Source: a virus. Taken from it: 64,000 nt of DNA. Shown in pieces: positions 40,812 through 46,836 of the stretch; position 1 is the stretch's first letter; each line of letters starts with the position of its first letter. Position numbers and translations under genes: made by a program. The notes under the pieces are model-generated. The model saw only the letters and a program-made list of their open reading frames with translations, made no database searches and was not told where the DNA came from. The stretch covers positions 1-64,000 of the IMG/VR virus record IMGVR_UViG_3300027763_000050, one strand, 5' to 3'.

Positions 40812-41177
40812 TTATGCGACGGGGATAGCGAGCTTGGCTTCCTCTGCGGCACGGAGACCGGCGGCAGTGGCGTCCTTCTCGACCTTGGCCATCAGCGCTG
40901 CGGTGTAGACCTGCTTGGCGGAGATGGCGTGGACGGCGTTGCCCTGTTTGACGAGCTTGCCGAAATAGAGAGTGCCGGTGTTAGGGCACTCAAATGTGTC
41001 GGCGGGGTTATCAGCGCCAAGGGATGCAATGGCATGCTCGGATTTGAAGCCGGCACGAACAGCGGTTTCCCTGCGGGCAAGACCACCCTCGTCACGGGAT
41101 ACATATGCGAGCTCAACAGATGACCAATTGTCACCAGCGAATGCACGAAAACGGAGAGGACCAAGAGATAGATTCAT
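40812..41177 (-). CDS. Hypothetical protein in a hairpin-leader cassette, 121 aa
   Basis: ATG 41177. Beta-rich N-terminus (LRFRAFAGDNWSSVELAYVS), a FECPNTGTLYF segment and an Ala-rich C-terminal helix. A variant of the array leader (41205-41224) precedes it and a terminator follows, so it has the same cassette plan as the genes at 43.4-45.9 kb. Confidence 0.65.
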   Translation of the reverse strand: MNLSLGPLRFRAFAGDNWSSVELAYVSRDEGGLARRETAVRAGFKSEHAIASLGADNPADTFECPNTGTLYFGKLVKQGNAVHAISAKQVYTAALMAKVEKDATAAGLRAAEEAKLAIPVA

Positions 41178-41236
41178 GTGATGCGCTGCCGTGAGTAAGG
41201 AAATTGCACGGTTGAAAAGGCGCAAATAAAAAATCC

Positions 41237-41243
41237 CTAGACT
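41237..41243 (+). promoter_or_regulatory. CTAGACT -10-like element
   Basis: 23 bases before the ATG at 41267, the first gene of a short rightward virion-type run. Confidence 0.45.
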
Positions 41244-41266
41244 GGGCAAAGAGAGTTCACAAATTT

Positions 41267-41782
41267 ATGCTCGGCCAAAACAAATCAGGGCTGTCTGGCT
41301 TAGATCAGCGCATTGCAAAAGAAGCGGCAACCCGGGCCGATGCATATGGGCAAGCTGGCCGTGCTGCCAGATTGGAAGAACTAAAAGGACGCGACAACGA
41401 AAGCCTTGCCGCCCAACTGCGTGGTGCATTGCAGAACAAGGGTGACAGTTACCGTACGCAGGTCATGCTTGGCGGCGACGGTGATGTGCCCATGGACGCA
41501 ATGACAGGCAGGAACGGGCTAGATCAGGCCGAGTTAGTGAAATTCCTAGCTGGCCTTGCTCCCGCTGAGCGTCAAGACCTTTTAGCCCGGATGTCAGGTC
41601 AGCAGACTGGTGTGCTGGAAGGTATCAATCGGATGCTGGCTGGTGATAATCAAGTTGGCAAGATCAGCCGGGGCGCTGCGATAGGCGGCATTGGTGTTGG
41701 CACTGGGCTTGGTTTGACTGCTGCCGGCAAGGGATTGATTGACTTGATGGAATATTTACAGGAAGGCCAAGGGGCGCAATAA
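41267..41782 (+). CDS. Virion-type hypothetical protein, 171 aa
   Basis: Helical and Gln/Ala/Gly-rich (LDQRIAKEAATRADAYGQAG), with a C-terminal glycine-rich hydrophobic stretch (GAAIGGIGVGTGLGLTAAGKG) that could cross a membrane. This resembles other internal virion proteins at 49-55 kb. The next ATG overlaps its stop. Confidence 0.6.
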   Translation: MLGQNKSGLSGLDQRIAKEAATRADAYGQAGRAARLEELKGRDNESLAAQLRGALQNKGDSYRTQVMLGGDGDVPMDAMTGRNGLDQAELVKFLAGLAPAERQDLLARMSGQQTGVLEGINRMLAGDNQVGKISRGAAIGGIGVGTGLGLTAAGKGLIDLMEYLQEGQGAQ

Positions 41783-41973
41783 TGCTGGATGAGGTCGTGA
41801 TTGTGGACTTTAAGCCCACCGAACGAGAGTGCGAATTGTGGTGGAAAGTCCGCCGCTCGCTAGAAGCCAATGGAAAAACGTCCTGCCATTACTACACAAT
41901 GGCGCTGGAATATACCGGCAAGTGCGGCGGGCTTGAGAGTAAAGTTAAAGCAGAGGTTGGCAATGGATCCTAG
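41782..41973 (+). CDS. Hypothetical protein, 63 aa
   Basis: TAATG coupling with the gene before. FKPTERECELWWKVRRSL is a likely helix. Overlaps the next gene by 11 bases. Confidence 0.55.
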   Translation: MLDEVVIVDFKPTERECELWWKVRRSLEANGKTSCHYYTMALEYTGKCGGLESKVKAEVGNGS

Positions 41974-42592
41974 GTTTGCTGGCGACATCTTTAGTGATGA
42001 ATGGGATCGCGTTGGCGGCCAAGGTATAAACGATCCGCCGTCCAAGTTCCGCCGGCAAGGTGGCCCAGAACAAGTATCTATTGAGTCAGGAAAAACCTGG
42101 AGCAAGTCATTCCCTGCAGATGCAGTCAAAGAAAATCTTGAGGACTCGGCGAGAGAGGCCGGGTATGTAGGCGCAGGCAGACAAGTAATAAATGCGCTGA
42201 CTAACGGGTCGTTGAACTTTAAAGACGATACTGGCAGCATTGGCGTTTATCCTGGCGGTTTTAGTGTGCGCAGCAAGAATGGCTGGGGTGTAAATGTTGA
42301 TGTGCCAAGTCAGTCAGCAAACGTAAACGTCGGCAACGTAAATATTCAGGGTGGATTTGGCGCCAACCCCAACGTCAAGATTGGGTTACAATTCCCTGCC
42401 CCAAGCGTCGACCAAGGTGGCGGCAATCAAATGGTTAATCCCAGCCATCAGCTTGATCAACAGTTGAGGCAGTACGAACCAAGGCAAAAGGCAAAAGCGG
42501 TTGATACTGGCTGGCAATTGAGGGATGAGCTGGAGTCACGCAGAAGTAATCAAGGTTTACTAGAAAAATTGATCGGGCGCGGGCTTATTTGA
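41963..42592 (+). CDS. Virion-type hypothetical protein, 209 aa
   Basis: ATG 41963 (MDPRFAGDIFSDEW). The central section alternates Gly, Asn and Val in short beta repeats (VNVGNVNIQGGFG), as in spike or needle-type beta structures. The C-terminus is Gln-rich and helical. Function unknown. Confidence 0.6.
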   Translation: MDPRFAGDIFSDEWDRVGGQGINDPPSKFRRQGGPEQVSIESGKTWSKSFPADAVKENLEDSAREAGYVGAGRQVINALTNGSLNFKDDTGSIGVYPGGFSVRSKNGWGVNVDVPSQSANVNVGNVNIQGGFGANPNVKIGLQFPAPSVDQGGGNQMVNPSHQLDQQLRQYEPRQKAKAVDTGWQLRDELESRRSNQGLLEKLIGRGLI

Positions 42593-42703
42593 GCAACTGT
42601 ACTGGTCTGCGACGACACGGCAGATCCAGGGTTTGTCCGGGGGACTCGCCCAGACGAATGCGTTGCTTGCCCGCATTGTGACATGGCCGGGCCCAAGGTA
42701 CAT
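42560..42703 (-). CDS. 47-residue protein
   Basis: ATG 42703 with pyrimidine leader TCTTCTCTTTCCTG. MYLGPGHVTMRASNAFVW then a Cys/Trp segment. Overlaps the convergent virion gene by 33 bases. Confidence 0.45.
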   Translation of the reverse strand: MYLGPGHVTMRASNAFVWASPPDKPWICRVVADQYSCSNKPAPDQFF

Positions 42704-42782
42704 GGCAATACAGGAAAGAGAAGAGCAGACAAAGTTAATCATGTGAAAGTGTTGAGTAAGATGTGGTAAGTGTTAAGCGGTA

Positions 42783-42986
42783 ATGGAACTTAGATTTGCT
42801 GGCACGGAGCTCGACAAGGAGCTAGGCCTCGGGTTTCAAGGGCTTGGGGATTTGAGTAAGTTAATCCCTCGCCAAAGAATTGAGCATCCTCGGCTGCCGG
42901 GGTTAACACTTGGCGATGATTCAGTGCCCGAGAACGCAGGGCCGGGTTATGACGGTACGACGCCTGGATTTACTTACGGGGCTTAG
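42783..42986 (+). CDS. Hypothetical protein, 67 aa
   Basis: ATG 42783 (MELRFAGTELDKEL), then a Pro/Gly-rich end with PGYDGTTPGFTYG. The opening resembles the start of the 209-aa virion protein (RFAG). Convergent with the AbrB-like gene. Confidence 0.5.
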   Translation: MELRFAGTELDKELGLGFQGLGDLSKLIPRQRIEHPRLPGLTLGDDSVPENAGPGYDGTTPGFTYGA

Positions 42987-42996
42987 GACAACCGGC

Positions 42997-43182
42997 TTAG
43001 TCGAGATCGACGCTGGTATTGAAGTCTTGCTCAGGTTGCGCTCCGTCGTAAAGCTCAACAACAAGGTCTCCGTCAAAGCCCTGGCTGAGGATAAGTTCAT
43101 CGCCGGCCACCCATCCGAGCTGATCGAGAATGCCTTTGGGTAAGGGGAGGAATCCGTCGTCGTCAACAACCAGAGTTGGCAT
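42997..43182 (-). CDS. AbrB/SpoVT-like DNA-binding protein, 61 aa
   Basis: MPTLVVDDDGFLPLPKGILDQLGWVAGDELIL is the swapped-hairpin AbrB signature (strand, D-x-x-G-x-x-x-L/I-P, helix, G-D). Such proteins are transcription factors or antitoxins. No toxin gene is adjacent. Start at ATG 43182. Confidence 0.7.
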   Translation of the reverse strand: MPTLVVDDDGFLPLPKGILDQLGWVAGDELILSQGFDGDLVVELYDGAQPEQDFNTSVDLD

Positions 43183-43213
43183 GTTGCAAGATGCATATTG
43201 CACAAGGTAACAA

Positions 43214-43248
43214 GAAAAAAACCCCGCCCAGAAAACTCCGAGCGGGGC
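43214..43248 (-). terminator. Intrinsic terminator
   Basis: GCCCCGC...GCGGGGT stem followed leftward by TTTTTTTC. It ends the transcript with the genes at 43254-43615. Confidence 0.75.
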
Positions 43249-43253
43249 ATGGA

Positions 43254-43472
43254 TCAGACGGGCTCGAGCATGAACTCGCGCATGAAGTCTTCCTCGCGGT
43301 CGGCAAGGAAATCAAGGAGGTCAGCCTTAGTGAACTCGTCTTCCTCGATCACCATCGGTAAGAATCCGAATTGGGACTCGAGCTGAAAGCCAACCTCGCC
43401 AATGAATGCGGGGCTGCCTTCGTAAAAAACTTCCTGACCATTGGGCCAGGCGGTAAGACGGAGAAATGTCAT
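43254..43472 (-). CDS. Small acidic protein, 72 aa
   Basis: Beta-rich start (TAWPNGQEVFYEGSPAFIG), acidic helix at the end (ADLLDFLADREEDFM). ATG overlaps the stop of the gene before it. Second ORF of an array cassette. Function unknown. Confidence 0.6.
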   Translation of the reverse strand: MTFLRLTAWPNGQEVFYEGSPAFIGEVGFQLESQFGFLPMVIEEDEFTKADLLDFLADREEDFMREFMLEPV

Positions 43473-43615
43473 CGTGCTACTCCACCGAAGCGTGTGGTGA
43501 AGTAGTCGTTGCTGAAGGAGCGGCCTCTTTGCTGCGTAGAGACATAGCTCTCGGTCAGCATGGGACGTGGGCGGCGGCGTGCGCGGTCAATGTGAGCTGC
43601 TTGCAGGAGCGTCAT
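43469..43615 (-). CDS. 48-residue basic protein
   Basis: ATG 43615 (MTLLQAAHIDRARRRPRP). Arg-rich. It follows hairpin leader 43636-43655 with a TTTCCTTTGACC tract next to the ATG. Confidence 0.5.
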   Translation of the reverse strand: MTLLQAAHIDRARRRPRPMLTESYVSTQQRGRSFSNDYFTTRFGGVAR

Positions 43616-43635
43616 GGTCAAAGGAAATAAAGAAC

Positions 43636-43655
43636 TGCACTGTTGAAAGAGTGCA
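43636..43655 (-). repeat. Array hairpin leader, copy 1
   Basis: TGCACT...AGTGCA arms around the conserved loop, read leftward as CTTTCAAC. The ATG is 20 bases downstream. Confidence 0.75.
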
Positions 43656-43663
43656 AAGAAAAA

Positions 43664-43694
43664 CCCTCCACCCCTGGGCCAGAGGAGTGGAGGG
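43664..43694 (-). terminator. Array terminator 1
   Basis: CCCTCCACTCC...GGGGTGGAGGG stem then TTTTTC, ending the upstream cassette (43714-44154). Confidence 0.75.
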
Positions 43695-43713
43695 AGATTG
43701 CGGCTAGTTGGGA

Positions 43714-44154
43714 TCAGGCTTCTGGCTCGGCGACAGGGGCGGTGCGTTCCAGCGGTGAAAGCGAAGTAAGCACCCACTCGGAACAGCGGCGACCGTCTTG
43801 GGTGTGATAGGTGGACTCGAACGCGGTGATGGCGAGGAGAAACTCACCGGCTGCGTGAAGTTCAGCGAGCTTGGTGGCAAGGGGGCCGTTGCCGTTGTCA
43901 TAGGCGACGAGGTTCTTGGCTTGCCCGTAGGTGCGGCTGCCATCTCGCTGGCGCTGTCCTTTCTGGGCGGAAACCTTGGTGAAGGTTTTGCCAGTCGGGG
44001 TTTGGCCGGTGAAAATCTCGCGTTGAATCCAGAGGACCTGGCAGAGTTCGTCTCTGCGTTCTTCGGCAGGGGCAGTAGGCGCGGGTGTTGCAGCGAGCGC
44101 GGCTTCGAGTTCGATAACGCGCTGCTGGAGATCGGCTTTGGTCATGAGAGCCAT
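43714..44154 (-). CDS. Array cassette protein, 146 aa
   Basis: ATG 44154 (MALMTKADLQQRVIELEAAL, a coiled coil). A beta-rich middle part (LCQVLWIQREIFTGQ, KTFTKVSAQKG) and an acidic/Pro tail follow. It could be an OB-like nucleic-acid-binding protein. Preceded by hairpin leader copy 2 and an extra GGGC-x-GCCC-type hairpin. Confidence 0.6.
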   Translation of the reverse strand: MALMTKADLQQRVIELEAALAATPAPTAPAEERRDELCQVLWIQREIFTGQTPTGKTFTKVSAQKGQRQRDGSRTYGQAKNLVAYDNGNGPLATKLAELHAAGEFLLAITAFESTYHTQDGRRCSEWVLTSLSPLERTAPVAEPEA

Positions 44155-44191
44155 GGAAGAACCGGGTGATGTGCCCGGGGGAAAGGGAAAT

Positions 44192-44232
44192 TGCACTGTT
44201 GAAAAAGTGCGTAAAAAGCCCCACGTCTGGGG
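44192..44232 (-). repeat. Array hairpin leader, copy 2, plus terminator of the upstream cassette
   Basis: GCACT...AGTGC (44193-44210) adjoins the stem GCCCCACGTCTGGGGC with leftward TTTTTAC, which ends the cassette 44264-44617. Confidence 0.7.
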
Positions 44233-44263
44233 CCGAGGAATTAGACAGCTGCAGGCGAAGGAG

Positions 44264-44617
44264 TCAGAAGGGGCGGCCGTCGAGGTAGTAGATAAAGGCG
44301 CTCGGTTTCATGCGCCCCTGCATGAGGAGATCAGCGTTGCGGCGGGTACTCGCGAGATGGTCAACAAAGGGCTCGCGAATGGAGAGATAGCGAGCGGTGA
44401 TGTCGTTGGCGGCAAGGGTTATGTATTCATCGCGGTTGGAGACGAGGTCCGTGATGAAATTGTTAGCGGCGTGAATGATCTTGCCGAGGATGTATCCGGC
44501 CACATAGAGGGCAGTTATAGCGGTGACCAGGTAGCGGGCAATGGTCTTGATAGCTGGTCCCCAGTCGGCTTTGGCGATCGAGGTTGCTTTGGCGGCGATG
44601 GCGTTGAAGTTTGGCAT
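44264..44617 (-). CDS. Array cassette membrane protein, 117 aa
   Basis: ATG 44617. A transmembrane helix near residues 30-50 (YLVTAITALYVAGYILGKI) is preceded by a charged N-terminus and followed by a soluble helical C-terminus. Function unknown. Confidence 0.6.
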   Translation of the reverse strand: MPNFNAIAAKATSIAKADWGPAIKTIARYLVTAITALYVAGYILGKIIHAANNFITDLVSNRDEYITLAANDITARYLSIREPFVDHLASTRRNADLLMQGRMKPSAFIYYLDGRPF

Positions 44618-44654
44618 TGGCGGTAGTTGGGTGGTGTACCCAGGGGAAAGGGAT

Positions 44655-44711
44655 TGCACTGTTGAAGAAGTGCAAAAGAAAATCCCCTCACCCCGGCGTG
44701 GAGTGAAGGGA
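44655..44711 (-). repeat. Array hairpin leader, copy 3, plus terminator
   Basis: Leader 44655-44674 (TGCACT...AGTGCA). The adjoining terminator 44684-44711 (CCCTTCACTCC-ACGCC-GGGGTGAGGGG, then TTTTCTTTT leftward) ends the cassette 44720-44911. Confidence 0.8.
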
Positions 44712-44719
44712 TGATGCGG

Positions 44720-44911
44720 TCACAAAACCATTTCAATCGAAGATTCCATCATCTCAGCAAAGCTAAGAATCTGAATTCCAACGGTACCTTGGACTCCATT
44801 ATTCAATTCAGGAGAATTGTGCATAAAGTCAAGCTGTGCGGCTTCTACTAATGCTTCTTCTTTGCATTCGCACAAACAAGCCTGTTGTCCGTTAGCAATT
44901 ACAAAGTACAC
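44720..44911 (-). CDS. Array cassette protein, 63 aa
   Basis: Probable GTG 44911 (VYFVIANGQQACLCECKEE). Two close Cys, then helical and acidic. Function unknown. Confidence 0.5.
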   Translation of the reverse strand: MYFVIANGQQACLCECKEEALVEAAQLDFMHNSPELNNGVQGTVGIQILSFAEMMESSIEMVL

Positions 44912-44952
44912 GTTAATGCTCCGTTGTGCGGTACCTATCTCCGCTGGGGTAT

Positions 44953-45009
44953 TGCACTGTTGAAGAAGTGCAAAAGAAAATCCCCTCACCCCGGCGTGGA
45001 GTGAAGGGA
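44953..45009 (-). repeat. Array hairpin leader, copy 4, plus terminator
   Basis: Leader 44953-44972 is identical to copy 3. Terminator 44982-45009 is identical in sequence to that at 44684-44711. Confidence 0.8.
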
Positions 45010-45018
45010 TGATGCGGG

Positions 45019-45150
45019 TCAAAGCATGCGAGCGCGGGTGCCGCATGTGGCGTAGAAGGCAATCATGTTCTGCGCCTCCGCAAGGGTGTTGAAGGACTGA
45101 GTCCTCCAGGCGCCGTTGCTGTAGGGCGGTTGAAAGGTGATCTTGAACAT
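45019..45150 (-). CDS. Array cassette protein, 43 aa
   Basis: ATG 45150 directly abuts the hairpin. Product MFKITFQPPYSNGAWRTQ..., with a beta hairpin then a helix; ends RARML. Confidence 0.55.
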   Translation of the reverse strand: MFKITFQPPYSNGAWRTQSFNTLAEAQNMIAFYATCGTRARML

Positions 45151-45207
45151 TGCACTGTTGAAGAAGTACAAAAGAAAATCCCCTCACCCCGGCGTGGAGT
45201 GAAGGGA
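45151..45207 (-). repeat. Array hairpin leader, copy 5, plus terminator
   Basis: Leader 45151-45170 with one G-U pair (TGCACT/AGTACA). Terminator 45180-45207. Confidence 0.8.
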
Positions 45208-45224
45208 CTCAGGAGCGGGGTAGA

Positions 45225-45407
45225 TCAGTAGCGGTAGCCGTAGGATTTGCAGAACTCGATATGAGCCTGGTGCTTGTCTGCGGGCCAGTCGTGGTGGGCA
45301 CATTGGGCAGCGGTGGCGGAATCGAGAGCTTTGACGCCTGCATTTGCGACGGCGGATACCGCTGCTGCTAGTGCCAGGGAGATCGCAGCGAAAAGGAGCT
45401 TGGACAT
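45225..45407 (-). CDS. Array cassette exported protein, 60 aa
   Basis: ATG 45407. A clear signal peptide (MSKLLFAAISLALAAAVSAVANA) with an A-N-A cleavage-like end. A mature part of about 37 residues follows, with two Cys (AAQCAHHDW, FCKSYGYRY) that could form a disulphide. Possibly periplasmic. Confidence 0.65.
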   Translation of the reverse strand: MSKLLFAAISLALAAAVSAVANAGVKALDSATAAQCAHHDWPADKHQAHIEFCKSYGYRY

Positions 45408-45408
45408 T

Positions 45409-45464
45409 TGCACTGTTGAAGAAGTACAAAAGAAAATCCCTCCACCCCGGGAAGGAGTGAAGGG
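45409..45464 (-). repeat. Array hairpin leader, copy 6, plus terminator
   Basis: Leader 45409-45428. Terminator 45438-45464 is a slightly different stem (CCCTTCACTCC...GGGGTGGAGGG). Confidence 0.8.
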
Positions 45465-45482
45465 ACGGTGCTGTTAGCCAGG

Positions 45483-45653
45483 TCAGCCCGGTGTCCCAGG
45501 CAGCCATTCGGGGTAGCTGGCGTCCCCGGCAAGGTAATCAAGGAAGCGGCAGTACCGATCCATGCCTTCGTCTTCCGTCTCCGCCTTGGCCCAAAGTTCC
45601 TCGAGTGCTGCCCAGTCGGGCTCGTCGATGAATTGGCTGTTTGAACTGGACAT
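45483..45653 (-). CDS. Array cassette acidic protein, 56 aa
   Basis: ATG 45653 directly after the hairpin. MSSSNSQFIDEPDWAALEEL then an acidic Trp/Tyr-containing helix; ends LPGTPG. Confidence 0.55.
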   Translation of the reverse strand: MSSSNSQFIDEPDWAALEELWAKAETEDEGMDRYCRFLDYLAGDASYPEWLPGTPG

Positions 45654-45709
45654 TGCACTGTTGAAAAAGTACAAAAGAAAATCCCCTCACCCGGCGTGGA
45701 GTGAAGGGA
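45654..45709 (-). repeat. Array hairpin leader, copy 7, plus terminator
   Basis: Leader 45654-45673. Terminator stem about 45683-45709, one base shorter in its loop. Confidence 0.8.
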
Positions 45710-45725
45710 TGGTGTGGCGTGGAAT

Positions 45726-45899
45726 TTAGACGCGGTAATGGGGGAGGTTGGTGTCGTTTGCCGCCGCCGCCTGGAGTTGTGCTTCTGCTGTGTGTATTAA
45801 GTGCATGAGTAAATCCATGCGCTCGTGAAGTTCAGCGAGCTCTTGATGGTAGTGCTCAATGTTGAAACGGAGACAATCAGCGCTGGAAAGAACGAGCAT
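45726..45899 (-). CDS. Array cassette helical protein, 57 aa
   Basis: ATG 45899 overlaps the hairpin edge. Helical throughout (IEHYHQELAELHERMDLLMHLI). First cassette of the leftward train. Confidence 0.55.
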   Translation of the reverse strand: MLVLSSADCLRFNIEHYHQELAELHERMDLLMHLIHTAEAQLQAAAANDTNLPHYRV

Positions 45900-45919
45900 T
45901 GCACTGTTGAAAAAGTACA
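45900..45919 (-). repeat. Array hairpin leader, copy 8
   Basis: Same hairpin (TGCACT/AGTACA) but without a terminator before it, since the promoter region lies upstream. Confidence 0.75.
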
Positions 45920-46836
45920 GAGCTAAGATTTAACTTACCGGCGCGGCGCGTAGATCATCAATGTGCAGAGGATATGCAGAGGAAACCTACACAAATAGGA
46001 CGCAATCGGAGGGGCAGAGTTGTAAATGGGGGTCATTATAGCACATCTCGAAAAGTTTTACGCGGCGAGCGTCGCGCCCGCGAGAATAATTAATGATAGC
46101 GGCGGAGCAAAAGTATAGGTTCTTAATTAACAACAACCGTGTTATTACTATATAACACTAACTCAGACTGAAAACGTGATTTTCCGTCGATTCTACGTGC
46201 GCGATAGGATCCATAGCACCTTTGCGTATTCTGATCTATTGAATTACGCGATACGAATTCAGATCAGACATATGTACGCAGTAGCCTACATTTAACTCGC
46301 GTATTCTTTCGCATACCTGCTACAACGCAGCACTTCACATGCTACGCGCGCGGCTTCCTAAGCACCCTTAAGCACTAGCAACAGCACATACGCAGTCTTA
46401 AGCATCCCCTGCTCTTGTGCCCCTCTCTCCTGTGCAGGGCAGTCTTCTCATGCTTTCGTACGTTCCCTCTCATCAGCGCGGGGCAGGTGACTCACTCGCT
46501 CCTCAACTGCTCAGGGCATGCTTCCTTCGCTCTCTCATACGCCTCTCATCAGCGCGGGGCAGGGGTCTGTGCTACAGAGCCTCTCGCGTTCTCAGGCGCA
46601 CTCGCACTCCTCGCTATGACAGGGGCGGTGCGTACCTTTTTTTTGTCTGGCAACCATCGGAACTTGACGGGGGTGTTTGATGTATTTCGCGCCGCCAAAA
46701 GTAAAAACGCCTTTCTATAGAGCCGCGCCACCGGGTACGAAATTGCGTATTTTTTGTACCCTATTTCAAAACACCTAGATACCGCCAGGTGTTTCGTTCT
46801 TTCTAAATTAGAGAAACGGAATAAATTTTCAAAAAA
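45920..46836. promoter_or_regulatory. Repeat-rich gene-free divergent control region (possible origin)
   Basis: Separates leftward cassettes from rightward virion genes. Contents: the dyad GCGTA-TTCTGATCT...AGATCAGA-CATATG-TACGC (about 46224-46279) enclosing GAATT...AATTC; GCGTATTCT again at 46299; many CGCG steps; and a 22-base direct repeat (next entry). Several AT-rich patches (46090-46160, 46780-46836) could hold promoters. ORFs here are low in protein character. Origin, packaging site or promoter hub are all possible. Confidence 0.55.
46466..46563. repeat. Two identical 22-base direct repeats
   Basis: The sequence from CCTCTCATCAG to CGCGGGGCAGG occurs at 46466-46487 and 46542-46563, 76 bases apart start to start. 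A weaker third form lies near 46422-46443. Confidence 0.7.

Noticed and set aside
43636-45919. CRISPR-like array of regular repeats
   Set aside because: The repeats are leader hairpins and terminators separated by ORFs of unequal length (about 130-440 bases); there are no 30-40-base spacers and no cas genes.
46415-46731. Short ORFs in the divergent control region
   Set aside because: They cover the 22-base direct repeats in different frames and look non-coding.
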